In this document: positions 16,084-24,226 of the stretch, piece by piece
How positions within the stretch are numbered: the first letter of the stretch is position 1
Layout: each line of letters starts with the position of its first letter
DNA from: Flavobacterium album
Lineage (GTDB): Bacteria; Bacteroidota; Bacteroidia; Flavobacteriales; Flavobacteriaceae
Assembly: GCF_003096035.1 (NCBI RefSeq)
Contig: NZ_CP029186.1
Location: 3,516,001-3,580,000 of the forward strand
DNA: 64,000 nucleotides
Direction: 5' to 3'
The notes under the pieces: model-generated
Database searches by the model: none
Seen by the model: only the letters and a program-made list of their open reading frames with translations
Told to the model about the DNA's origin: nothing
Made by a program: the position numbers and the translations under genes

Positions 16084-17043
16084 CTACAGCGACTGCGCAA
16101 TAAAAAGGTATAGCGGCATCCCTATGGTGATATTGACAGGGAATGTAACGCCCAGCGCCATAGGCAGGTAAAGCCCGGGATTGGCTTTTGGCGCGGCGAT
16201 CTTCATGGCCGCCGGCACTGCGATATAGGAAGCGCTGGCCGCAAGTATTGCGAACATAAAGCGGTTGGCAACGTCATTTGTAACTGCTGCACTCGCTATC
16301 GCCACTATGGCGCCGTTGAACAGCGGAACCACTACCCCAAAAGCGAACGGGAACCAACCCTCCCTGAATAGCGAGCCAAGCTTCCTGCCGCTAACAATTC
16401 CCATATCCAGCAGAAAGATAGCAAGGAACCCCTTGAACAGGTCATTTGTAAATGGCTTTATCCCCTGTGCCTGCTCGGCACTGGCAAGGTAACCAATGAC
16501 AAGGCTGCCCAAAATAAGCAGTACCGAGCCATTGGTAAGCGAGTGGTGCAATACCCTGCGCTTGCTGAATGCATCGCCACTTTTATCGTAAAGGGAAATA
16601 AGCACCAGCCCGGCAATGATGGCCGGCGACTCCATAAGCGCCATAATAGCGACCATGTGCCCGCTGAGGTGCATTCCCTGCATTTCGAGATAGGACGCGG
16701 CAGTCACAAACGTAACTGCGCTCACAGAACCATAAGCCGCCGCAACAGCGCCTGCATCATGCAGGTTGAATTTCCTTTTAAGGATAAAGAAGAGATAGAC
16801 AGGAACAAGCGTTGCCAGGGATAGCCCGAACAGCATAGACATCAGTATCTCGGGGGTAAATGCCTCATGGGAGAGTTCCTGCCCTCCTTTGAACCCGATG
16901 GCAAAAAGCAGGTAAAGCGAAATGAATTTGGAAGAATTGGGTGGTATTTCCAGATCGCTCCTGAGATAAACTGCTGCGATGCCAAGTACAAAAAAAAGCA
17001 GTGCCGGATTGGTAAGGTTGTCTATTAGTAAAGTAAAGTTCAT
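16084..17043 (-). CDS. sbtA: Sodium-dependent bicarbonate permease (SbtA family)
   Basis: A 319-residue inner-membrane protein with about ten hydrophobic helices. The sequence follows the SbtA family throughout: NPALLFFVLGI at the start, LYLLFAIGFKGG, AAAYGSVSAVTFVTA and ALMESPAIIAGL. Cyanobacterial SbtA imports bicarbonate with Na+. Heterotrophic homologues are common, with the substrate less certain. No SbtB (PII-like) partner gene lies beside it. It is separately transcribed, convergent with the kinase gene. The start gives the standard family N-terminus. Confidence 0.88.
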   Translation of the reverse strand: MNFTLLIDNLTNPALLFFVLGIAAVYLRSDLEIPPNSSKFISLYLLFAIGFKGGQELSHEAFTPEILMSMLFGLSLATLVPVYLFFILKRKFNLHDAGAVAAAYGSVSAVTFVTAASYLEMQGMHLSGHMVAIMALMESPAIIAGLVLISLYDKSGDAFSKRRVLHHSLTNGSVLLILGSLVIGYLASAEQAQGIKPFTNDLFKGFLAIFLLDMGIVSGRKLGSLFREGWFPFAFGVVVPLFNGAIVAIASAAVTNDVANRFMFAILAASASYIAVPAAMKIAAPKANPGLYLPMALGVTFPVNITIGMPLYLFIAQSL

Positions 17044-17139
17044 GTAAGCTGTTGTTATTATTGGTTGTTATTAAACAAAGTACTGCGGTTGTGGCAGCCT
17101 ATCCCAGAAAAGGGAGAAATGCCCCCAACTACATTTTTA

Positions 17140-18096
17140 TCACCGGGATGCCCTGTAGAGCTTATCGTTGAGGGCCGCGCCGATGCCGCAGGCAGGAAAC
17201 TCCTCTGCTACAATGAGGTCCAGGCCCATGAGGTCCATCGCATGCAATGCTTCATAAAGGCCGGCGGCTGCCTGCGTGAGGCTGCCTTCAGGCGACAGGG
17301 TAATTTGCCTGGCTACAGGAAGCTTCCCGCCTGCTTTAAAAATAACCGCCCCAATTTGCTTGCCTTTGTGCGCGGCAATTATTTCTTTTACATCTCGCGA
17401 TGTTACCAGTGGGGTCCTTGGGGAATAATGGCGCGAATGCATGCCCGGTGCCTTGATTACCCCGGTTTCGTAGGTTTCAAGCGCGGCGTTGCCTACTATA
17501 GCTGCAACCTGCTCGTGGGTTATGGCGCCATGGCGGTAGATTACCGGAAATCCGTTTTCGAATCCGACTATTGTGGATTCAATACCGATAGCGCAGGAGC
17601 CGCCATCTACTATTAATGGAATCTTTCCTTTGAAATAGCCGTATACGTGCCTTGCGTTTGTGGGGCTGATACGTCCGAATGGGTTCGCGCTTGGAGCAGC
17701 GACCGGGCAGCCTGCCACGGCAAGCAACTGCTGGGCCATTGGATGTGCCGGCACACGCACAGCAACGGTCTCCAGGCCCGAGGTTACCACCCCGGATACG
17801 GTGGGCTGTTTTGGAAGCACAAGCGTCAGTGGCCCCGGCCAGAATGCGGCAGCAAGATCATATGCCGACTGTGGTATGCCGGTAGCTACCGCATCAAGAT
17901 CTTTCAGCCCGGCGATATGAAGGATAAGCGGATTAGAGCGTGGCCTTTCCTTCAAATTATATATTCCTTCTACTGCGGCAGGCCTGAAGGCAGAACCGGC
18001 AAGGCCATACACAGTCTCGGTGGGCAGGCCTATTATTTCGCCACTGGCCAGCGCAGCAGCAGCGGTATCAATATCTTTGGTTATTATCGTTGTCAT
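17140..18096 (-). CDS. tsaC: L-threonylcarbamoyladenylate synthase (TsaC/Sua5)
   Basis: A 318-residue cytoplasmic enzyme making threonylcarbamoyl-AMP from threonine, bicarbonate and ATP, the first step of t6A37 tRNA modification. The YrdC fold (residues 1-200) shows GEIIGLPTETVYGLAGSAF, RPRSNPLILH and APSANPFGRISPT. A C-terminal Sua5 domain (~215-318) makes it the long Sua5 type rather than the short TsaC. Its ATG overlaps the stop of the upstream DUF6671 gene by four bases, so they are translationally coupled. Confidence 0.93.
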   Translation of the reverse strand: MTTIITKDIDTAAAALASGEIIGLPTETVYGLAGSAFRPAAVEGIYNLKERPRSNPLILHIAGLKDLDAVATGIPQSAYDLAAAFWPGPLTLVLPKQPTVSGVVTSGLETVAVRVPAHPMAQQLLAVAGCPVAAPSANPFGRISPTNARHVYGYFKGKIPLIVDGGSCAIGIESTIVGFENGFPVIYRHGAITHEQVAAIVGNAALETYETGVIKAPGMHSRHYSPRTPLVTSRDVKEIIAAHKGKQIGAVIFKAGGKLPVARQITLSPEGSLTQAAAGLYEALHAMDLMGLDLIVAEEFPACGIGAALNDKLYRASR

Positions 18097-18932
18097 GGAT
18101 TACAAAAATTACAATACATAGGGTCTTCCTCATTTTTCCCGTGGGGATACAGTTTCTCTACAGTATGGCTGCACTTTGCACAGACTGAGATGTGACTGAG
18201 TGTGGAATCGGTCTCACAGCGGCAGGCACTGCATGGCAGCCCGGCCTTAACCGAAGTGACACCAAAACCGGGGGTTCCGCAGGCGGGGCAAAGTGAACCT
18301 GCCCGCTCAATGAGCTTGGCCGTTGCACGCCTGATAACCTGCATACGGGTTGGGTTGTGCATCGCACGCATGTCGGTTTCAATGAAAAAACTTCCGTACT
18401 TTTCAAGATACTCGCGGCTGATACTGTCCATCTCCTCCGGATCGCTGATACCTTTGATCATGGCTGTCGTGTCGTTTTCAGCCCTGCGTACGATAACTGC
18501 ATGCCCCGGAAACCTGGCAAGCTGAAGGAAATGGTCCAACTCCTCTTTACTGTTGATGGTAGCAGCGCTGAAATTGGTATCCACGGTTAGTTCCCTGGCA
18601 ACGATTTCCAGTCCGTTCAATGTATCGACCAGCATTACTAGCTCATCATCGCCCGAAGCGATAAATATAGCCGGGTGGGGACCGAATGATCCCTCACTTG
18701 CAATGGCCAGGTCGCAACCGTACAATGCCAAACCCTCATGGCATTTTCTCCTGAGGGTTTCCAGTGCATCGCCCGGCCGCCCGATCTCACCTGTAAATGT
18801 ACCCAGCAGGTCGGTATCGAATTCATCTGCAACGATGCATTCAACCCCGAGAGCGCTTTCCGCCAAATCGGCAATAACACGCTCTTTTCCATGCTTTGTT
18901 ACTATAAGCAGTTTTCTTCCCCGGAACATCAT
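18093..18932 (-). CDS. DUF6671 family protein with C-terminal zinc ribbon
   Basis: A 279-residue protein. Residues ~1-215 are an alpha/beta domain (GRKLLIVTKHGKERVIADL, LAIASEGSFGPHP) of the DUF6671 type. The last ~60 residues hold four CxxC pairs (CPACG, CSACRCE, CAKC, CNFC), which would bind one or two zinc ions. The GSFGPHP segment looks conserved and may form part of an active site. Function is unknown. It overlaps tsaC downstream and an 85-residue gene upstream by four bases each. Confidence 0.8.
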   Translation of the reverse strand: MMFRGRKLLIVTKHGKERVIADLAESALGVECIVADEFDTDLLGTFTGEIGRPGDALETLRRKCHEGLALYGCDLAIASEGSFGPHPAIFIASGDDELVMLVDTLNGLEIVARELTVDTNFSAATINSKEELDHFLQLARFPGHAVIVRRAENDTTAMIKGISDPEEMDSISREYLEKYGSFFIETDMRAMHNPTRMQVIRRATAKLIERAGSLCPACGTPGFGVTSVKAGLPCSACRCETDSTLSHISVCAKCSHTVEKLYPHGKNEEDPMYCNFCNP

Positions 18933-19186
18933 GTGAGGATAATATCGGCGGTTATCATAATTTTGGCTCCCGGATCCATCGCCTTTATTTCTTCCAGGAA
19001 TGCGCTGCGTGTAGCGATCAGTTCCTGCCTGCGCTTCAGCGAACGCTCATCGGTATGGCCCTTACGTATCTCACTGCCGAAACTTTCCCGGCTGTGAAAA
19101 TTGATTTTGTATTCCAATAAGGCGAGTATCAGCTCGCGGGCTTCGCTTACCGTGAAAGCGCCTTCTATTAGTTTAAATTTTGACAT
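18929..19186 (-). CDS. Conserved-looking 85-residue protein
   Basis: A small soluble mixed alpha/beta protein (FTVSEARELILALLEYKINFHSRESF and RRQELIATRSAFLEEI), with no motif I recognise. It is held by overlaps: its stop overlaps the DUF6671 start by four bases, and its start overlaps the 70-residue membrane protein by 14 bases. Such tight packing supports expression. Function is unknown. Confidence 0.7.
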   Translation of the reverse strand: MSKFKLIEGAFTVSEARELILALLEYKINFHSRESFGSEIRKGHTDERSLKRRQELIATRSAFLEEIKAMDPGAKIMITADIILT

Positions 19187-19385
19187 TGGAGTAGTATTTG
19201 AGAATTATACAGCAACTTATAATTACAGCACAGGCCATCAATTCGGGCCTTGCCGGAAAATCCCCTTCAGGGAGGGACAGCACAAGGGCTGTCCCTAAGA
19301 TAACCAGCAGCACCGCAATAAGCGCTACAGCTAAATTGAGCCGGGGCTTACTGGCCCTGGCCGAGGGAGTAAACGTCTTTTCCAT
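19173..19385 (-). CDS. Small two-helix membrane protein
   Basis: A 70-residue protein with a basic N-terminus (about residues 1-15), a first hydrophobic helix (~18-37, LNLAVALIAVLLVILGTALVL), a short Pro/Glu loop and a second helix (~49-63, MACAVIISCCIILKYY). It overlaps the end of the isocitrate dehydrogenase gene by 38 bases and the following 85-residue gene by 14. The hydrophobic pattern is coherent and packing is tight, but it could be fortuitous. Function is unknown. Confidence 0.55.
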   Translation of the reverse strand: MEKTFTPSARASKPRLNLAVALIAVLLVILGTALVLSLPEGDFPARPELMACAVIISCCIILKYYSNVKI

Positions 19386-20784
19386 CGAATTTGTAAAGAT
19401 TTTCTGTTTTTATGATGTCAAGGTTGTGGCTTTCTGCACTTTCCAGCAGCCCTATAATCTCTTTTTTGGAGAGCACGCCGCCATCGGTGCGCTTGAACCG
19501 GCACCTCCAATGATCGGTGCAGAAAGTTTCTCTAAAGCCTTCAGGCCATACTTTAATTCCCCTGTTGGTAATCATGGTAAGCTGTATACCATCCTGCGCA
19601 ATCGCTGTTACTTTCCCTGCAAGTTCGTCAGCATCGGTGCCAGGCCAGTGTACGAAGAGATCAACCCCGGTAAGCTCTTTGGCTGCCGGCGATTTCCTTT
19701 TGTAACGTGGCAATGTTATTGCTTTATCTTTAGCATAGTTTACCGGAGGAAGCTTTTGCGGCTGCTGCCCGAGGTTGGCTATTACCGCTTGGGCAAATTC
19801 TTTTGTACCTACTAGCCTGCTGCTGGTTTCTTCCTTATACAGGTCGTATGTGTGTATGCCATCTTCTATGGTTTTCAGCCAGGCGTTCTGGACTTTCTCG
19901 GCAACTTCGGTCTGCCCGATATGGGTGAGCATCATTACCGCGCCCTGCAGCAGCCCGGAAGGATTGGCCATATTTTGTCCTGCCCGCCTGGGAGCCGACC
20001 CGTGTATGGCCTCGAACATTGCACACTCCTCCCCTATGTTGGACGAGCCTGCCAAACCGACTGATCCCGCAATTTGCGCTGCTACGTCTGAAAGGATGTC
20101 ACCATAAAGATTTGGCATTACAATAACATCGAACGCTTCAGGAGTGTCGGCCATCTTGGCGGCACCGATGTCGATAATCCAGTGTTCGTTCTCAATTTCA
20201 GGATATTCGGCTGCAATCTCGTCAAATACTTTATGGAAAAGCCCATCGGTCTGCTTCATGATATTGTCTTTGGTAAAGCAGGTTACCTTTTTCCTGCCGT
20301 ATTGCCTGGCATATTCAAAAGCATAGCGCACGATTTTCTCGCAGCCCGGCCTGCTTATGAGTTTCAGGCACTGCACCACCTCATCAGTTTGCTGGTGCTC
20401 TATGCCGGCGTAAAGGTCTTCTTCATTTTCGCGGATAATCACTACATCCATTACGGGGTGCTTTGTTTGTACAAAAGGATGGAAGCTGGCGCACGGCCTT
20501 ACATTGGCATACAGGCCTAAAAATTTCCTTGTGGTAACGTTAAGGCTCTTATAGCCTCCACCCTGTGGCGTGGTGATAGGCGCTTTAAGAAACACTTTAT
20601 TCCTGCGGATCACATCCCACGATTCCTTAGCGATGCCTGCGGTGTTTCCGCTCAGGTATACCTTTTCGCCGACCTCGATCTCTTCGATCTCAATTTGCGC
20701 ACCTGCCGCCATGATGATGTCAAGGGTAGCCTCCATAATCTCAGGGCCGATTCCGTCCCCTTTTGCAACTGTAACTTTTTTCAT
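19348..20784 (-). CDS. icd: Isocitrate dehydrogenase, Thermus-type with C-terminal extension
   Basis: A 478-residue TCA-cycle enzyme. The beta-decarboxylating dehydrogenase core (1-335) has GDGIGPEI, the substrate motif VTTRKFLGLYANVRP, IIRENEEDLYAGIEH, MPNLYGDILSDVAAQIAGSVGLAG and GSAPRRAGQNMANP. A further ~140 residues (VDLFVHWPGTDADELAGKVTAI...LKTENLYKF-like) match the tail domain of Thermus thermophilus IDH. NADP use is usual for this type but not proven from sequence. It heads the minus-strand chain to tsaC and is divergent from a LysR gene. Confidence 0.92.
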   Translation of the reverse strand: MKKVTVAKGDGIGPEIMEATLDIIMAAGAQIEIEEIEVGEKVYLSGNTAGIAKESWDVIRRNKVFLKAPITTPQGGGYKSLNVTTRKFLGLYANVRPCASFHPFVQTKHPVMDVVIIRENEEDLYAGIEHQQTDEVVQCLKLISRPGCEKIVRYAFEYARQYGRKKVTCFTKDNIMKQTDGLFHKVFDEIAAEYPEIENEHWIIDIGAAKMADTPEAFDVIVMPNLYGDILSDVAAQIAGSVGLAGSSNIGEECAMFEAIHGSAPRRAGQNMANPSGLLQGAVMMLTHIGQTEVAEKVQNAWLKTIEDGIHTYDLYKEETSSRLVGTKEFAQAVIANLGQQPQKLPPVNYAKDKAITLPRYKRKSPAAKELTGVDLFVHWPGTDADELAGKVTAIAQDGIQLTMITNRGIKVWPEGFRETFCTDHWRCRFKRTDGGVLSKKEIIGLLESAESHNLDIIKTENLYKFDGKDVYSLGQGQ

Positions 20785-20810
20785 TGAAATGTGTTTTTAT
20801 GATTACGGGA

Positions 20811-20852
20811 CAAATGTATTATGCCCTATTGATAAATTTTTATTTATATTTG
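20811..20852. promoter_or_regulatory. Divergent icd / LysR promoters
   Basis: The minus-strand TACATTTG (20811-20818) serves icd and the plus-strand TATATTTG (20845-20852) serves the LysR gene; both match TANNTTTG. Between them is an AT palindrome, ATAAATTTTTAT (20832-20843), in a position suited to LysR binding. No -33 TTG stands at the ideal distance for either. Confidence 0.5.
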
Positions 20853-20876
20853 AAATGAAATCCATTAAAATTATTT

Positions 20877-21797
20877 ATGAATTATACATTGAACCAACTG
20901 CAGATCTTTTTGAAGGTAGCGCAAAGTCAAAGCATTACAAAAGCAGCCGAAGAACTTCACCTGACCCAGCCGGCAGTTTCGATACAGCTGAAAAATTTTC
21001 AGTCCCATTTTGACATACCGCTGACGGAAGCCATCGGCAGGAAAATTTATATTACCGACTTCGGAAAGGAAATCGCAGAGGCTGCAGCGGCAATAATTGA
21101 ACAGGCCTATGCCATCAATCATAAGACAGCCGCTTTCCGGGGCGAGCTCACCGGGAAACTGAAAATAGCTGTTGTATCGACAGGGAAATATGTAATGCCT
21201 TATTTCCTTGCCGATTTTTTGCGACAAAACCCGGCTGTAGAACTGGTTATGGACGTAACCAATAAGAGGGAAGTAATCCGAAGCCTTGAAGCAAATGAAG
21301 TTGATTTCTCATTGGTATCAGTACTCCCTCCCAAACTGGCGATCGAAAAGCTGGACCTGCTTAATAATAAGCTCTACCTTGTAGGGCATACGGCAAGACA
21401 ATTCCACGGGCAGACCCCAGCAGCCATATTCAGGGAATTGCCATTAATATTTAGAGAAGCCGGATCGGGTACACGGCAGACGATGACTGAATTTCTGGAC
21501 CGTAACGAAATCCCGCATATCAAGAAAATGGAACTCACCTCTAATGAAGCAGTTAAGCAGGCGCTTATTGCAGAAATGGGCTATTCTATCATGCCGCTGA
21601 TAGGCCTTAAGAACGAATTGTTTAACAATGACCTCCAAATTATACCTGTGAAAGGACTGCCAATTACTACAATGTGGAGCCTGATATGGATGAAAGGGAA
21701 GAAACATTCTCCAGTAGCTGCGGCATATCTGGCGCATCTTGAGGCAAAAAAAGACGAAATTGCTTCAGACAAATTCGGATGGTATGACGGATATTAA
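20877..21797 (+). CDS. LysR-family transcriptional regulator
   Basis: A 306-residue regulator with the winged HTH at residues 4-62 (LQIFLKVAQSQSITKAAEELHLTQPAVSIQLKNF) and a periplasmic-binding-protein-like effector domain from ~90 (GKLKIAVVSTGKYVMPYFL). It looks closest to the CbbR/CysB-like group. It is transcribed away from icd, and LysR regulators commonly control their divergent neighbour, so icd is a candidate target. The effector is unknown. A TetR gene begins about 75 bases after its stop. Confidence 0.9.
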   Translation: MNYTLNQLQIFLKVAQSQSITKAAEELHLTQPAVSIQLKNFQSHFDIPLTEAIGRKIYITDFGKEIAEAAAAIIEQAYAINHKTAAFRGELTGKLKIAVVSTGKYVMPYFLADFLRQNPAVELVMDVTNKREVIRSLEANEVDFSLVSVLPPKLAIEKLDLLNNKLYLVGHTARQFHGQTPAAIFRELPLIFREAGSGTRQTMTEFLDRNEIPHIKKMELTSNEAVKQALIAEMGYSIMPLIGLKNELFNNDLQIIPVKGLPITTMWSLIWMKGKKHSPVAAAYLAHLEAKKDEIASDKFGWYDGY

Positions 21798-21815
21798 AAA
21801 AAACAAAAGTTAAAT

Positions 21816-21858
21816 AGTATTAATACTTTCTAATTTAATAGTAACACTATTAAATTTG
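21816..21858 (+). promoter_or_regulatory. TetR operon promoter with two palindromic operator candidates
   Basis: AGTATTAATACT at 21816-21827 is a perfect 12-base palindrome. A second inverted repeat has arms AATTTAATAGT (21832-21842) and ACTATTAAATT (21846-21856) around AAC. The right arm overlaps TAAATTTG (21851-21858), a -7 match 15 bases before the start codons. This arrangement is what autorepression by the adjacent TetR protein would need. Confidence 0.65.
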
Positions 21859-21875
21859 CAACTAAATAATTTGTG

Positions 21876-22556
21876 ATGAAAAATTTACTTTCAAATATAA
21901 AGATTAAGGTAAATCCGAAGATCTATCTGAAAGATCCGGAAACATCGGCGCTTGGCCGCAAGATCATATCTGAAGGAATACTACTCATTGACGAAATAGG
22001 TTTTGACAACTTTACCTTTAAAAAGCTTGGCGAACGAATCGGCTCGAATGAAAGCTCGCTTTACCGCTATTTCGAAAACAAGCACAAGCTACTCGTCTAC
22101 CTGTCGTCATGGTATTGGGCGTGGATGGAATACAGGATAGTTTTTGCGACTACCAACATTTCGGATCCGATGGAGAGGCTACAGAATGCCGTCCGCCTGG
22201 TCACAGAAAAGATTGAAGACGATGCGGCGACCGAATATATTGATGAGTCGGTGCTCAACCGGATCATCATTACCGAATTTACCAAAACATTCCTGACAAA
22301 AGAAGTGGATGAGGAGAACAAAGAGGGCTTTTTCTTAATATACAAGAGTGTAGTAAACCGTATCGTGGACATGATTAATGAGGTGAATCCCAGCTTTCCA
22401 TTCAGCAGGAGCTTTGCTTCCGGTATAGTAGAGGGAGCCCTCCACCAGCACTTCCTGAAAGACCATTTTAAGACGATTACCGACTGTAACGAAGCCACTT
22501 CGCCAACCGATTATTACCAGTTTATAATTAACACCGTATTAACCCAGAAGCAATGA
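21876..22556 (+). CDS. TetR/AcrR-family transcriptional regulator
   Basis: About 226 residues. A GTG directly precedes the ATG at 21876; the ATG is preferred. The N-terminal HTH (ILLIDEIGFDNFTFKKLGERIGSNESSLYRYFENKHKLLVYL in sections, residues ~38-80) is a standard TetR domain. The C-terminal helical domain is poorly conserved and probably binds a ligand. Its stop overlaps the ABC gene start by four bases, so it is the first gene of an exporter operon that it likely represses through the palindromes upstream. The inducer is unknown. Confidence 0.9.
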   Translation: MKNLLSNIKIKVNPKIYLKDPETSALGRKIISEGILLIDEIGFDNFTFKKLGERIGSNESSLYRYFENKHKLLVYLSSWYWAWMEYRIVFATTNISDPMERLQNAVRLVTEKIEDDAATEYIDESVLNRIIITEFTKTFLTKEVDEENKEGFFLIYKSVVNRIVDMINEVNPSFPFSRSFASGIVEGALHQHFLKDHFKTITDCNEATSPTDYYQFIINTVLTQKQ

Positions 22557-24226
22557 CACCAGCCAAACGATTTTTTAGCCTGCTCCGCCTTGATAAGCGG
22601 GATGTTTACCAGATTTTCTTCTATGCTATCTTCGCAGGTATCATCAGCCTGTCGCTCCCGCTTGGAATACAGACCATAATTAATTTCATACAAAGCGGAC
22701 GTGTGAGCGCCTCATGGGTGCTGTTGGTATTTATTGTCGTGGCGGGGGTGGCAGTAGTTGGCGTTATGGCAATTATGCAATTGCGCATAACGGAGAACCT
22801 GCAACAAAAAATATTTGTCAGGTCTTCCTTTGAATTTGCCTACCGCCTTCCCAGGATCCGGTTTGATGAGCTCTACAACGGCATTTACCCGCCAGAACTG
22901 GCCAACCGGTTCTTTGATACGCTGACCATACAGAAAGGGGTCTCAAAACTATTGCTGGATTTTTCGGGCGCGTTGCTGCAAATAGGGTTTGGCGTAATAC
23001 TGCTTTCACTGTACCATCCTTTCTTTATACTTTTCGGTATCCTGCTGGTTATCCTGCTGTATATGATATTTAAATTTTCGTACACACCGGGCCTTGCGAC
23101 CAGCATGAGCGAATCTAAATACAAATATCGTGTTGCAGACTGGCTGCAGGAAATAGCACGAAATAACTCTACATTCAGGAGCCCTCTCAACTTTACTTAC
23201 GGACTGGAGAAAAACAACAGCCTGGTTGGCGGCTATCTTGAGTATCGTGAAAAACACTTTGCCATAATAAAACGGCAGTTTGCGCAACTGGTTGTATTTA
23301 AGGTCATCATAACTGCCGGGCTTTTGCTTATAGGCGGATACCTGGTACTTGCCCAACAGATGAATATCGGTCAATTTGTGGCCGCCGAGATCATTATACT
23401 ATTGGTGATTAATTCGGTTGAGAAGATAATCCTTGGCCTCGAAACATTTTACGATGTCCTTACTTCAGTCGAAAAAATTGGCCAGGTTGCCGATATGGAT
23501 ATTGACAACGAAGACAGTAAACGTGAGGCCCTCCCGGACAATGAGGGCATTACAATCGAAGCTGAAAGTATAAGGTTCAGGTATCCCGGTGCCCAAAAAG
23601 ATACTCTTAAGGATATATCATTACGATTAAACGCAGGCGAAAAAATAATTTTACAAGGCGCTAACGGATCGGGTAAAACTACCCTGATAAGGATTCTTTC
23701 GGGGTTGCTGATGCCAACTTCGGGGCAACTTCAAATTAATGATAATAGCTTCCGTAAATTTGGAACGATACAATACCGCTCTAAGATCGGCAGCATCATA
23801 CAAGGCGAATCGCCTTTTGAGGGGACCATACTTGAGAACATTACATTCAATGATCCCACAGTATCCGATGAGGACCTGCGATGGGCACTGGAAAAAGTAC
23901 AGTTGACTTCTTTCATAAAATCCCTGCCGGAAGGACTGGATACAAAGATTTTCCCTGAAGGAAGGCAGCTCTCGTCTTCAAATGCCCAAAAGATACTGCT
24001 GGCGAGAAGCATAATAAAGAAGCCGTCCATACTCTTTTTTGAAGACCCGACGGACCGGATGGACAGTCCCGCAGCTGCGGAAATAATAGATTTTATTTTT
24101 TCGGCGGAAAATTCATGGACGGTGGTGGTTTCATCTGCCAACCCTCACTGGCAGCAACGATGCACCAGGCAGATAACAATGCAAAACGGAAAAATTATAA
24201 CCGACACAAAAAATAAGCCATGCTAA
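22553..24226 (+). CDS. ABC exporter (membrane plus ATPase) with degenerate catalytic motifs
   Basis: A 557-residue fused ABC protein with a six-helix transmembrane domain (residues ~20-310) and a C-terminal ATPase domain. The organisation is like HlyB/LapB type I secretion ATPases without a peptidase domain. Walker A is intact (GANGSGKTT near 369). The signature reads LSSSNAQ instead of LSGGQ (near 473). Walker B ends FFED rather than the usual LLDE, exchanging the Asp/Glu pair (near 495). The usual H-loop His is not in its expected context (SSANPHW). ATP binding is likely; hydrolysis may be atypical. HlyD and TolC partners follow. Confidence 0.88.
   Translation: MTPAKRFFSLLRLDKRDVYQIFFYAIFAGIISLSLPLGIQTIINFIQSGRVSASWVLLVFIVVAGVAVVGVMAIMQLRITENLQQKIFVRSSFEFAYRLPRIRFDELYNGIYPPELANRFFDTLTIQKGVSKLLLDFSGALLQIGFGVILLSLYHPFFILFGILLVILLYMIFKFSYTPGLATSMSESKYKYRVADWLQEIARNNSTFRSPLNFTYGLEKNNSLVGGYLEYREKHFAIIKRQFAQLVVFKVIITAGLLLIGGYLVLAQQMNIGQFVAAEIIILLVINSVEKIILGLETFYDVLTSVEKIGQVADMDIDNEDSKREALPDNEGITIEAESIRFRYPGAQKDTLKDISLRLNAGEKIILQGANGSGKTTLIRILSGLLMPTSGQLQINDNSFRKFGTIQYRSKIGSIIQGESPFEGTILENITFNDPTVSDEDLRWALEKVQLTSFIKSLPEGLDTKIFPEGRQLSSSNAQKILLARSIIKKPSILFFEDPTDRMDSPAAAEIIDFIFSAENSWTVVVSSANPHWQQRCTRQITMQNGKIITDTKNKPC

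Noticed and set aside
17065..17616. Plus-strand open frame opposite tsaC
   Set aside because: Antisense to a conserved TsaC/Sua5 enzyme; composition rich in Cys/Arg/Gly as expected for a shadow frame.
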